NCBI GenBank assembly: GCA_002457145.1 | Contig: NTJP01000005.1 | Location: 1 to 64,000 of the forward strand | From: Marine Group II euryarchaeote MED-G38 | GTDB lineage: Archaea; Thermoplasmatota; Poseidoniia; Poseidoniales; Thalassarchaeaceae | Reading direction: 5' to 3' | DNA length: 64,000 nt | Shown: positions 51,862 through 59,938 of the stretch, piece by piece | Numbering within the stretch: the first letter of the stretch is position 1 | How the letters are laid out: each line of letters opens with the position of its first letter | Notes under the pieces: model-generated | Seen by the model: the letters and a program-made list of their open reading frames with translations, nothing else | Told to the model about the DNA's origin: nothing | Databases searched by the model: none | Program-made: the position numbers and the translations under genes

Positions 51862-52317
51862 ATGGTAACTAAAATAATGAGATGGGTAGAAACTGATACA
51901 GGGCATAGAGTTCCTAATCATAAAAGTAAATGTAGACATTTTCATGGCCATAGATATAGATGGGAGGCCGTTATTGAGGGTGATGTTGTTAGTCAAAAAG
52001 GTGTTTCTGATGAAGGTATGTTAATGGATTTTTCAGATATTTCAATTATTCTTAATACGGAGATACACGACATAGTAGATCATTCATTCTTAGTTTATGA
52101 GAATGATTTGGAGGCGCTTAAAGCACTAGAAATATTGGAACCGGGACATAGAACCTTGGTATTACCATTCATCCCAACAGCTGAAAACCTAGCCAGATGG
52201 GCTTTTGAAAAAGTTGAGAAACATATTAAAAGTTCGTATCAAAACAAGTTAAGGTTAGTTTCTTTTAATGTTAGAGAAACCCCCAAATCATGGGCTAGTT
52301 GGACTCCTGATCTTTAG
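51862..52317 (+). CDS. queD: 6-carboxytetrahydropterin synthase (QueD)
   Basis: Zinc enzyme of the 6-pyruvoyltetrahydropterin synthase fold that supplies QueE's substrate, 151 aa. Zinc ligands are H15, H28 and H30 and the catalytic cysteine is C24 (KCRHFHGHRYRWE). DEGMLMDFSDI and DHSFLVYEND match the family, and PTAENLARWAFEKVEK with FNVRETP closes the active site. It starts immediately after the queC-msrB stop and ends the preQ0 operon. Its 3' end overlaps the converging trmJ gene by 23 bp. Confidence 0.94.
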   Translation: MVTKIMRWVETDTGHRVPNHKSKCRHFHGHRYRWEAVIEGDVVSQKGVSDEGMLMDFSDISIILNTEIHDIVDHSFLVYENDLEALKALEILEPGHRTLVLPFIPTAENLARWAFEKVEKHIKSSYQNKLRLVSFNVRETPKSWASWTPDL

Positions 52318-53047
52318 TAAATGACTTATTTGCACTTTTAATTACTCCTAAAATACGATGTATTTCATCGTCTTTAGGTAGACCTCTTAAGATTACTCTA
52401 AATAGCGTTTCTTCAATACCTTTCTTTGAATGAGATTTTACAGGGAGTACTTGTGATAATTGAAAAATTTCTTCTCTTAATTGCTTTCTTAGGTCAGGAG
52501 ATAAAATTCTGTCTGTAGCAATATTATCAGCATTCTGAAACCATTCATAGCATATTATTGAGACTGCATGGCTCAAATTCATTATAGGATATCCTTCCCA
52601 TGTAGGAATTGATAGTAGAATATCACATTTTTGCAATTCTTCATTTAATAAACCGATACCTTCTGGACCAAAAATTAATGCTATTTTATTATCACTTTTT
52701 TTTAAATTATTGGATAGTTCTTTGGGGTCGAGAAAATGTCTAAAAGATATTTTACTGCCAAATTCTCTTTTACCTGAAGTACCAACCAATAAAGAACAAT
52801 CTTTGCTTGCACTTGGAATGTCATCAAAGAATGATGTATTATCTAAGACACTTTGAGCGTGTTTAGCCCTATTTCTGGTTTCATTTGACCAAGATTTAGA
52901 ATTTCCTATGATACGAAGATCTGTTACACCAAAATTTAACATTGAACGTGCAACTGCGCCAATATTTCCATCAAATTGTGGTCTTACTAGTATTATACAC
53001 AATTTATTCCCATATTCAGGAAGTGGAACTTCAAGCCTTTCACCCAT
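52295..53047 (-). CDS. trmJ: SPOUT RNA methyltransferase (TrmJ-like)
   Basis: Knotted-fold methyltransferase of the TrmH/SpoU family, most like TrmJ, which 2'-O-methylates position 32 of tRNAs. The 250-aa protein shows motif 1 LVRPQFDGNIGAVARSMLNFG, motif 2 IALIFGPEGIGLLNEEL, and motif 3 IPTWEGYPIMNLSHAVSII. The basic C-terminal extension of about 80 residues is present as in TrmJ. It follows S17e by 24 bp on the minus strand and is probably part of the ribosomal-protein transcript. Confidence 0.9.
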   Translation of the reverse strand: MGERLEVPLPEYGNKLCIILVRPQFDGNIGAVARSMLNFGVTDLRIIGNSKSWSNETRNRAKHAQSVLDNTSFFDDIPSASKDCSLLVGTSGKREFGSKISFRHFLDPKELSNNLKKSDNKIALIFGPEGIGLLNEELQKCDILLSIPTWEGYPIMNLSHAVSIICYEWFQNADNIATDRILSPDLRKQLREEIFQLSQVLPVKSHSKKGIEETLFRVILRGLPKDDEIHRILGVIKSANKSFTKDQESN

Positions 53048-53071
53048 ATGTACTCTCCTAATAGGAGTACC

Positions 53072-53287
53072 TTAATCAACACGTCTTTGTTTATATCGCG
53101 TAATATATCCTGCTATCCAGTTACGCATTTTCTTATTTGTAACTTCTTCTCCTTCGGAATTACCTAAATCTGTATACATAGAGACATATTTCTTGTTATT
53201 TTCAAAATCACCGGTGAATTTGTCTGGATAATCATCCACCAATCTTAATGCTCTAATTTTAATAAAAGAAGGTCGAATATTACCCAT
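53072..53287 (-). CDS. rps17e: Ribosomal protein S17e
   Basis: Small-subunit ribosomal protein found in archaea and eukaryotes, 71 aa. [20 protein letters not shown] followed by [12 protein letters not shown] is characteristic, and the C-terminus [16 protein letters not shown] matches the conserved RN.IAGY.TR ending. There is a small insertion ([10 protein letters not shown]) relative to the typical 62-65 residue form. It follows L31e by a single base. Confidence 0.94.
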   Translation of the reverse strand: MGNIRPSFIKIRALRLVDDYPDKFTGDFENNKKYVSMYTDLGNSEGEEVTNKKMRNWIAGYITRYKQRRVD

Positions 53288-53288
53288 A

Positions 53289-53555
53289 TTATTCCTCCAT
53301 TAATTTAACTTCAAGGATATTAAAACCTTCTTCTCTAGTGCAAATGACTCTTATTTTTCGAGGAGGTTTTTGTGCTCCTCTTGCCCAAATAATTTTATTT
53401 ATTTCTTCATCAATCCAAACCTTTTCGTCTTCAGTTTTCTTCATATGTTGCGAAACATGTTTTTTAATTTCAGAAATGGCTCTGTTGGCTCTATGATTTC
53501 TTGTAACGCTCCAGGCCGCCCTCAATGGGATTGTTAATTCTCTAACTTCTGCCAT
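53289..53555 (-). CDS. rpl31e: Ribosomal protein L31e
   Basis: Large-subunit protein near the polypeptide exit tunnel, 88 aa. Its family signatures are [22 protein letters not shown], followed by [13 protein letters not shown], and [28 protein letters not shown] at 53555 begins [13 protein letters not shown] longer in-frame reading from 53642 crosses L39e and is rejected. It starts 5 bases after L39e stops. Confidence 0.95.
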   Translation of the reverse strand: MAEVRELTIPLRAAWSVTRNHRANRAISEIKKHVSQHMKKTEDEKVWIDEEINKIIWARGAQKPPRKIRVICTREEGFNILEVKLMEE

Positions 53556-53560
53556 ATCTT

Positions 53561-53716
53561 TCATCTCTGTAATTTGGAACGTCGCCACATATGTCTTTTG
53601 GGATGTGTACTGGTATTTCGGTTGGTACGTAGCATGACCCAAACAGGTACCCTTCTATTTTGATTTGTTACTTTTATCAATCGCTTCTTTTTAGCATATG
53701 GTTTATTTCTTGCCAA
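53561..53716 (-). CDS. rpl39e: Ribosomal protein L39e
   Basis: Tiny, very basic large-subunit protein of 51 aa, read directly from the sequence: TTG start at 53716, TGA at 53561-53563. It begins (M)[18 protein letters not shown] and has the diagnostic [14 protein letters not shown], then [22 protein letters not shown] ribosome binding site lies about 5 bases upstream of the TTG, which supports the non-ATG start. It lies between S19e and L31e, the usual archaeal neighbours. Confidence 0.95.
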   Translation of the reverse strand: MARNKPYAKKKRLIKVTNQNRRVPVWVMLRTNRNTSTHPKRHMWRRSKLQR

Positions 53717-53728
53717 ATAATCACCTCA

Positions 53729-54199
53729 TTAATAATTTGAAAGTCCTGGATACTTCTCTTCTGCAACTTTTCTTACGGAATGTGCTACATTGTTGAGTAA
53801 TTTATGTCCTTCCGGAGTAAGTATTTTTCCATAATTTACGGTTCCTGCCGCATTATGGGAACTAGTAATAAGACCAGAATCAGTTAATTGTCGTAGAATA
53901 GTTCTAGCAATATTCCGTGAACCCGCTGCAGCCCTGTTGGGTTTCACGCCTCTATCTCTTGGTCCACCAAATTCTTGAGCCATGTGATTTGTACCAATTG
54001 GTCCTTTAAATGCTACTTTACGCAGTATTGCTGCAGATCTAATTAACCACCAATTCTCTTGATTAGGTGGTCTTTCTCTATGAGTACCTGTTTTTACAAA
54101 TGCAGCCCAATCAGGTGCTACTATGGAATCGAATGATGACAATTCCTCTAACAAACCGTCAATTAGAATGTTAGCAGGAATATCGTTGAATGTCGTCAA
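53729..54199 (-). CDS. rps19e: Ribosomal protein S19e
   Basis: Small-subunit head protein of archaea and eukaryotes, 156 aa. APDWAAFVKTGTHRERPPNQENWW, then LIRSAAILRKVAFKGPIGT, is the conserved core. GSRNIARTILRQLTDSGLI and ILTPEGHKLLNNVA complete the winged-helix fold. Start is TTG at 54199 with AGGTGAT just upstream. It leads a minus-strand operon S19e-L39e-L31e-S17e-trmJ. A TTAAATA-like element about 40 bases upstream (around 54236-54245 on the plus strand) is a possible TATA box. Confidence 0.95.
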   Translation of the reverse strand: MTTFNDIPANILIDGLLEELSSFDSIVAPDWAAFVKTGTHRERPPNQENWWLIRSAAILRKVAFKGPIGTNHMAQEFGGPRDRGVKPNRAAAGSRNIARTILRQLTDSGLITSSHNAAGTVNYGKILTPEGHKLLNNVAHSVRKVAEEKYPGLSNY

Positions 54200-54321
54200 A
54201 GCATCACCTATTGTGAACGCCCGTCTTAGGGAGTCTATTTAATCGTGATGACTGAACCATATTATAAAAATGAATAATTGTATGAACAAGTATTCAAAAA
54301 AAGAGACCACTACCAACACCT

Positions 54322-55116
54322 ATGAAGAAGTCATTAGCGAAGAATCCTAATATGCTTAGGACGATGATTGGAACTGGTCTAGTTCTAGTATTGATACTAT
54401 CTTATGCTGTGTATTCTAATACCTTAGATTCGGAATATTATGGATACAATACTACTAATGAATCAGAAACTATAAACCTCCAGTCAAATGAAGAAGGACA
54501 AGCTAATTGGTATTTTACCTCTAAGGAGGCCATTACATGGATTAACGTTACAATTGAAGGAGTAGGAGCAGAATCCTCTACACTGATTATCGAAGCATCT
54601 GGAGTGGAATGGTATTATTCATCTTTATTGGGCATCGAAGGTGCCGACTTCTTCAATTGTGAAGACGGGGGATTTTCTGAAGTATCTGAATCTTGTTTGA
54701 GAGCATCTGTTCACGAGATTCCCATTGATAATGAAGGAGAACAGATAATCCATGGCAGAGTTTCATTAAATCTTCCCATTGAAGGACTAGGATATATTCA
54801 GAGTGATAATACTGCATTAGCAGAAGAAGAAGCTAGAAATATAATAGATAATGAAAAGAAAACTGTAACATGGAATTTAAAGGTTGTAAATAATGGAGGA
54901 GTTATTTCCGATGACAATATTACAATTAGTACTAGTATTGTCAAACATGAATTTGTTTCTATTGAAGAATTCAAATTAAATCCAGTTCAAGAATCTATTT
55001 ACAGTCTTGCAACTTTAATTGGCTGTTTCTTCTTGCTTCTTTTTGTTCCATTAACAATATATTTCTCAGCACTGTATAAATCTAAAAATGATGATAAATT
55101 AAGACTTGAAAAGTAA
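54322..55116 (+). CDS. Membrane-anchored extracytoplasmic protein, unknown
   Basis: A 264-aa protein with an N-terminal membrane segment (MIGTGLVLVLILSYAVY, residues about 15-31). An exported-looking domain of about 200 residues follows, with several N-x-S/T sites and two or more cysteines (FNCEDGGFSEVSESC). A C-terminal span (SLATLIGCFFLLLFVPLTIYF) and a basic tail close it. The central domain is beta-rich by composition (WINVTIEGVGAESSTLIIEASGVEW). I recognise no family. It stands alone, divergent from the ribosomal operon, and its stop touches the end of the PqqD-like gene. Confidence 0.75.
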   Translation: MKKSLAKNPNMLRTMIGTGLVLVLILSYAVYSNTLDSEYYGYNTTNESETINLQSNEEGQANWYFTSKEAITWINVTIEGVGAESSTLIIEASGVEWYYSSLLGIEGADFFNCEDGGFSEVSESCLRASVHEIPIDNEGEQIIHGRVSLNLPIEGLGYIQSDNTALAEEEARNIIDNEKKTVTWNLKVVNNGGVISDDNITISTSIVKHEFVSIEEFKLNPVQESIYSLATLIGCFFLLLFVPLTIYFSALYKSKNDDKLRLEK

Positions 55117-55121
55117 AAAAA
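55115..55121 (-). terminator. Oligo-T terminator after the PqqD-like gene
   Basis: Seven T residues on the minus strand directly after the stop codon of the PqqD-like gene, fitting archaeal oligo-T termination of that three-gene transcript. Confidence 0.45.
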
Positions 55122-55496
55122 TTAATCACTATATTCCCCTATATGCCAAGAAATATATGCCTTAGGTTTAACTATAGTGCACAAACGAAGATCTATAAAA
55201 TTTATTATAGATGTTTTGATCCTTTGTTTTGAGGGTAATATTTGCTCATTAAATTCTAATTCCATAATTTTTACAATTTCTACAAAACTATTTTTACCGT
55301 CCATCAAAAACCATAATCTTGAATTCATTAAATCTAAACGTCTTTTAATATATCTAGGAGATTTAAGTAAATTTGAAAGGATTGATTCAAGATTAGAGAA
55401 ATCTTTCTTATACTCAATTATTATTTCATTTGATATGGTATCATAATACCATTTAACTGGCAACCTTACAGGTATATCATTATCTAAAATTAACAT
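55122..55496 (-). CDS. PqqD-like peptide-chaperone-type protein
   Basis: A 124-aa protein whose C-terminal two thirds resemble the PqqD/RRE fold. The pattern RRLDLMNSRLWFLMDGKNSF followed by VEIVKIMELEF, then FIDLRLCTIVKP, matches LdelGs.iW.l.DG..tv.eI...l followed by fl..L...g.v of stand-alone PqqD proteins. In characterised systems this fold carries precursor peptides to radical SAM enzymes. No radical SAM or precursor peptide gene is adjacent, so the role here is unclear. The ATG overlaps the stop of the upstream small membrane-protein gene by one base. The assignment is by pattern and moderate. Confidence 0.55.
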   Translation of the reverse strand: MLILDNDIPVRLPVKWYYDTISNEIIIEYKKDFSNLESILSNLLKSPRYIKRRLDLMNSRLWFLMDGKNSFVEIVKIMELEFNEQILPSKQRIKTSIINFIDLRLCTIVKPKAYISWHIGEYSD

Positions 55497-55678
55497 TAAT
55501 TATCACCAAGTATCCAAATTAGCAATGATACCATAGATGAAACTCCTAACCATGCAAAGAATTTTGTTATATGGATTTTTTTTGTAAAATTTGATGTCCA
55601 CCAAGTTATAGAAGCAGATATAGCAGAAATTAATAGTAAAAATTCACTTCCATGAGGTAATGAAGTCAAATGATACAC
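55496..55678 (-). CDS. Small two-span membrane protein
   Basis: A 60-aa frame starting at GTG (55678), directly after the stop of the flavin reductase gene. Two hydrophobic segments are predicted, EFLLLISAISASITWW and FFAWLGVSSMVSLLIWIL, separated by a basic TNFTKK-type turn. Tight packing on both sides (0 bp and 1-bp overlap) supports it being real. No family is recognised. Confidence 0.55.
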   Translation of the reverse strand: MYHLTSLPHGSEFLLLISAISASITWWTSNFTKKIHITKFFAWLGVSSMVSLLIWILGDN

Positions 55679-56224
55679 CTAACGTCTTAGCTTTAATGAA
55701 TTAGAATTAAGTGATTCAGCGAATTTAATTAATCTATCATTCAATTTTTCATCTATTATTTGACCGTTATCATTGAAGGAATTTTTTATATCAGCCATTA
55801 CCAATTGTTCAGGAATAGTCCAGCCATGCATCCAACGTACAGAAGTTCTCATATGGTTGAGTGTAGTAGTATTAGATTGACCTCCGAGAGTACTAATAAG
55901 GCCGAAAACTTTTCCAGATGTTTGATCAAAGGAGAGCCAGTCTATGGAATTTTTCATGACACCACTCATAGTACCATGATATTCAGGACTAGATAAAATA
56001 AATGCATCAACTGAATTAGCCATTTCTTTGAATAATTTCACATTGGGATGTTCCCAACACCCATCTTCACCTACAAAAGGTAATGGATTTTTTTCATTAT
56101 CCCAAATAACTACTTCACAACCTAATTTTTTACATTCTTCTTTTACTAAATTAATCATATGGCCATTTGCTGATTCAAGACTGTAGGAACCACAGATTCC
56201 CATAATACGAATAGACTCAATCAT
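55679..56224 (-). CDS. NADPH-dependent FMN reductase family protein
   Basis: Flavodoxin-fold reductase of 181 aa. IMGICGSYSLESANGHMINLV is the phosphate-binding first strand and loop. SSPEYHGTMSGVMKNSIDWL is the classic FMN-reductase motif, and ISTLGGQSNTTTLNHMRTSVRWM follows. Such proteins reduce flavins, quinones or chromate-like acceptors with NAD(P)H. It leads a minus-strand group with the small membrane and PqqD-like proteins. An 8-bp perfect inverted repeat lies in its upstream region. Confidence 0.9.
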   Translation of the reverse strand: MIESIRIMGICGSYSLESANGHMINLVKEECKKLGCEVVIWDNEKNPLPFVGEDGCWEHPNVKLFKEMANSVDAFILSSPEYHGTMSGVMKNSIDWLSFDQTSGKVFGLISTLGGQSNTTTLNHMRTSVRWMHGWTIPEQLVMADIKNSFNDNGQIIDEKLNDRLIKFAESLNSNSLKLRR

Positions 56225-56282
56225 ATATTACCGTAGGGTACATAATTATTCAACCCATTCATTAAAATATTAAATATTGATA

Positions 56283-56301
56283 ATTATGATAAAATCATAA
56301 T
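56283..56301. repeat. Perfect 8-bp inverted repeat in a divergent promoter region
   Basis: Arms ATTATGAT and ATCATAAT flank AAA. It lies between the divergent FMN reductase and TPR genes, so it could be a dimeric regulator site; AT-richness makes chance occurrence possible. Confidence 0.4.
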
Positions 56302-56339
56302 CAGAAAATACTTATGGATAATGTGTTAGGCGTGGAATC

Positions 56340-57599
56340 ATGACGAAAGTAGAATCGGCTTCAGATTCTAGCATCACAGAGATTATTCAAGAAGCATTAG
56401 AACTCTATTCAAAAGGAGAACATTCAAGATCATTAGAACTGTATAATTCTATACTTTTAATAGATAAAAATAATGTAAATGCTCTATATTCCAAAGGTGT
56501 AATCAAGGTACATCAAAATAAGATTAATGAAGCAATAAAATATTTTGAGAAAGTTAATTTTATTATGCCAAATCATCCCCCAACAATAGCTAATCTTTCT
56601 TACCTTTTAGAGAACATTTCTCCAAAAAAAGCTTCAGATTATGCCAAAATAGCATTAATTACTTATCCTGATATGGTTGAATTAAAAAGAATATCTAACA
56701 TTAAGATAAAAGAATTAAAAGATCATATTCACGATGACGGTTTGGGAATACAAAACCAAAAATTAGTTGAATCTCCTGTTACTGTAGAAAAAGAAGAAGA
56801 GGAACAAGAAGAAGTGTTATTAATTTCCAAACCAGTTCAAAATGAAGACATAGATGTTTTGGACCTATTAACATTGAATCAAAAGACCTCTGAAGAAAAA
56901 GCTAGAGAATTAAATGATATAGGAGATTATATTGGTGCTGTAAAAATATGGAAAGAGATACTTGAAAGAAAATCTAAATCTCCTGAAGCATGGAATGGAC
57001 TTTCTGATTCATTACAAAAGGCTGGTTACATTGAAAAAGCGATACAATGTAAAAATAAAGCAAAAATGTTAGAGGCCGAGAATAAATCCACAAATATAGA
57101 AAACAGCATTAAAAATAACATGGAAAATGAGTCAGAAGAAATATTGTATCATGAAAAAATTGAAGAAGATTTGAATTACAAAGAAAGTGTAAATACCTCA
57201 ATTGAATGGTACAATAAGGGAATAAATTTCCTTTCAGAAGAAAAAAGTAGTGACGCATTAAGTTGCTTCGAGAAGTCTATTGGAGGCTGCCCTAAAGAAG
57301 AAAAAGAACTACGTGTGAGAAGCCAGAATGGTCGTGGAGATGCATTATATCAAATGGGGAAATATTCAGAAAGCATTCTAGCATACCATGCCGCGATATC
57401 TCTAGAACCTTCTTTTCTAACTGGTAGAACTCTGTATAATATGGGTCAATCATATGCTTTTTTAGAGTTATATGAAGATGCATTAAAATGTTTTGAACAA
57501 TCAATCGGAAGAGGATTAGAAAAGGATGGAATAGAACTTTGTAAAACCCAAATAAATAGATGCAAGTTACTTTTAAGGGAACAAAATAAAAGAAAATAG
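56340..57599 (+). CDS. TPR-repeat protein
   Basis: A 419-aa cytosolic protein with two TPR arrays. The first is at residues about 13-110 (ALELYSKGEHSRSLELYNSILL, ALYSKGVIKVHQNKINEAIKYFEKV). The second array is at about 285-410 (IEWYNKGINFLSEEKSSDAL, GDALYQMGKYSESILAYHAA, YNMGQSYAFLELYEDALKCF). An acidic linker (EKEEEEQEEVL) and a further TPR unit around 200-235 separate them. TPR arrays bind partner proteins; no partner is indicated. The stop is followed by TTTTT. It converges on the molybdoenzyme gene. Confidence 0.85.
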   Translation: MTKVESASDSSITEIIQEALELYSKGEHSRSLELYNSILLIDKNNVNALYSKGVIKVHQNKINEAIKYFEKVNFIMPNHPPTIANLSYLLENISPKKASDYAKIALITYPDMVELKRISNIKIKELKDHIHDDGLGIQNQKLVESPVTVEKEEEEQEEVLLISKPVQNEDIDVLDLLTLNQKTSEEKARELNDIGDYIGAVKIWKEILERKSKSPEAWNGLSDSLQKAGYIEKAIQCKNKAKMLEAENKSTNIENSIKNNMENESEEILYHEKIEEDLNYKESVNTSIEWYNKGINFLSEEKSSDALSCFEKSIGGCPKEEKELRVRSQNGRGDALYQMGKYSESILAYHAAISLEPSFLTGRTLYNMGQSYAFLELYEDALKCFEQSIGRGLEKDGIELCKTQINRCKLLLREQNKRK

Positions 57600-57602
57600 T
57601 TT

Positions 57603-59912
57603 TTATTCAATTGATTTACTAATAGTTATTATTACAGATTTACTAGTTGGGGTGTTACTCCTATCTGCTACGCTATCTAATGGTATCAAAGAATTAGACT
57701 CAGGAAAATATGTTGCAATATTACTTTTAGGAATGTCATACGGAATGACAAACCATTTATGTGAAATTCTATTTTCACCTCGAAAATGTGAGGTTAGATC
57801 AACTAACTGAAATTTTTCAAAGTTATTATCTTTAATATCTTCGGGATTCATAAATACTACTCTCCTTCCATTAGAAATACCCCTATATCTATCATTTAAA
57901 CCATATATTGTGGTATTATATTGGTCATGAGAACGTATTGTCATCATTAAGAATTGATTTAATTTGGCCTTCTTACTTGAGATATTGTGTTTAACAAACT
58001 CAGCTTTACCCGATTTAGTATTAAATGTCAAACTATCTCTAGGAGGATTTGGTAAATAAAAACCTCCATTATTTCGTAGTTTATTGTTGTAATTATCAAA
58101 ACCACCAATACAAGAACTAATTAGATTTCTAATGTTATCGTAATCAATAGATAAATTATGCCACTGTATTTTATTACGAGAGATTTTATTCTCTAAAGAT
58201 AAAGCAATACCTGCTACTATGGCAGTTTCTGATTTTAAATTATTACTAATTGGTTTAGAATTACCACGTGATGAGTGAACAACACCCATTGAATTTTCTA
58301 CTGAAATAATCTGATTACCTTGAGAAGTGTTGTCTATTTCTGTCCTACCCAAACATGGTAATATCAATGCTTTTTTCCCAGTAACAAGATGAGATCTATT
58401 AGGTTTTGTAGAAATTTGAACTGTTAACTTACAATTTTTTAGTGCACTTGCAGTTAATTTAGTATCTGACATTGCAGATAAAAAATTTCCTCCCATAGAT
58501 AAAAATACTGTGTTATTATTATTTTTCATTAATTTTACTGCACCCACAGTATCGACACCATGATCAATTGGTGCATCTATTCCTGTATTTGCTGTTAAAG
58601 ATGATAAAAAATCTAAGTTAGGTTTATGATTTATCCCCATTGTTCTATCTCCTTGGACATTAGAATGGCCTCTGACCGGACAAATTCCAGCGCCAGGACG
58701 GCCTATGTGGCCACCTAATAATTGTAAATTAACTATTTCTTGAATTGTAGCAACAGAATTTTTATGTTGTGTAATACCCATTGCCCAACAAACTATAGTA
58801 GATTTTGATTTGGAAATTATTGCACCTAATCTCTTGATATCTTGTATACTAACTCCGGAATGAACAGATATCTCTTCCCAATCGGTATTAATAACTTCTT
58901 CCAAATATTCATTAAAACCATTAGTATATTTTTTAATAAATTCTTTATCATAATTTTCCCCTTCAATTATAACTTTTGAAAAACCTCTGAATAATGCCAT
59001 ATCTCCATTAATATTTACGGAAATATGCTCATCAGAAATTTTAACACCTTTACCCAATAAGTCTAATGGTTTTTGAGGGTGCTTGAATCCTACCATTCCT
59101 GTTTCTTTTAATGGATTGATACTTATTACTGAAGCTCCAGATTTCTTTGCATCACTTAATGCTGAAAGCATTCGAGGATGGTTAGTTCCAGGATTTTGGC
59201 CTATTACTATAATTAAATCAGCCTTGTTAAAATCATCTAATTTTACTGTTCCTTTTCCTATTCCTATAGATTCAGTTAATGCTACCCCGGAAGATTCATG
59301 GCACATATTTGAACAATCAGGGAGGTTATTTGTACCGAACCATCTAGCAAGTAACTGCCATAAAAAAGCTGCTTCATTACTAGTTCTACCAGATGTATAA
59401 AAAATTGATTGATTTATATCTTCTAAACTAGCTAGTTCGGTAGCAATAATATCGAAAGCTTCATCCCAACTTATTTTAGTATAATGCATACTGTTGGGCA
59501 TTAAAACCATTGGATCGGTTATTCTACCTTGTTTATTTAACCAATTATCTGATTTTAGAGATAGTTCATTCACAGACCAATTTGACCAAAAATCCGGATC
59601 TGCCTTATTACTAGTTCTTTCATCGGCAACAGCTTTAGCACCATTCTCACAAAATTCAAATCGTGAACGGTGATTATCAGGGTCGGGCCATGCGCACCCA
59701 GGGCAATCAAAACCTTGGAACCTATTCACTTTAGATAAATTATAAATTGAGGAGACAAGATTATTACTCACACTATGAGAAAACGAAGCAAGAACTCCTG
59801 GGATTCCGGCCGCTGTCGATTTAGGTTTACTCAACTTTGGAGGATTTTTTTCCAAAGGTGTAAGCTCATTTACAGGACCCCTCATAGTAGTTGACAGTGA
59901 TGACGTGTACAT
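57603..59912 (-). CDS. YdeP/FdhF-like molybdopterin oxidoreductase
   Basis: A 769-aa molybdenum or tungsten bis-MGD enzyme of the formate-dehydrogenase-alpha-like (YdeP) subfamily. The N-terminus has FDCPGCAWPDP (C70, C73) and FCENGAKA (C88), a short cysteine set rather than the full four-cysteine cluster of formate dehydrogenase. The catalytic position aligned to FdhF selenocysteine is C204 followed by H205 (NMCHESSG). Cofactor blocks include VIGQNPGTNHPRML, GRPGAGICPVRGHSNVQGDRTMG and the C-terminal SHDQYNTTIYGLNDRYRG. fdhD follows upstream on the same strand, supporting sulfur-activated cofactor use. The physiological substrate of this subfamily is not established. Confidence 0.88.
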   Translation of the reverse strand: MYTSSLSTTMRGPVNELTPLEKNPPKLSKPKSTAAGIPGVLASFSHSVSNNLVSSIYNLSKVNRFQGFDCPGCAWPDPDNHRSRFEFCENGAKAVADERTSNKADPDFWSNWSVNELSLKSDNWLNKQGRITDPMVLMPNSMHYTKISWDEAFDIIATELASLEDINQSIFYTSGRTSNEAAFLWQLLARWFGTNNLPDCSNMCHESSGVALTESIGIGKGTVKLDDFNKADLIIVIGQNPGTNHPRMLSALSDAKKSGASVISINPLKETGMVGFKHPQKPLDLLGKGVKISDEHISVNINGDMALFRGFSKVIIEGENYDKEFIKKYTNGFNEYLEEVINTDWEEISVHSGVSIQDIKRLGAIISKSKSTIVCWAMGITQHKNSVATIQEIVNLQLLGGHIGRPGAGICPVRGHSNVQGDRTMGINHKPNLDFLSSLTANTGIDAPIDHGVDTVGAVKLMKNNNNTVFLSMGGNFLSAMSDTKLTASALKNCKLTVQISTKPNRSHLVTGKKALILPCLGRTEIDNTSQGNQIISVENSMGVVHSSRGNSKPISNNLKSETAIVAGIALSLENKISRNKIQWHNLSIDYDNIRNLISSCIGGFDNYNNKLRNNGGFYLPNPPRDSLTFNTKSGKAEFVKHNISSKKAKLNQFLMMTIRSHDQYNTTIYGLNDRYRGISNGRRVVFMNPEDIKDNNFEKFQLVDLTSHFRGENRISHKWFVIPYDIPKSNIATYFPESNSLIPLDSVADRSNTPTSKSVIITISKSIE

Positions 59913-59938
59913 CAGGTCTTTTATAGAAATGTATAAAA

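Noticed and set aside
53556..53642. N-terminal extension of L31e starting at 53642
   Set aside because: The extension lies inside L39e, which is unmistakable in another frame; the ATG at 53555 gives a normal L31e.
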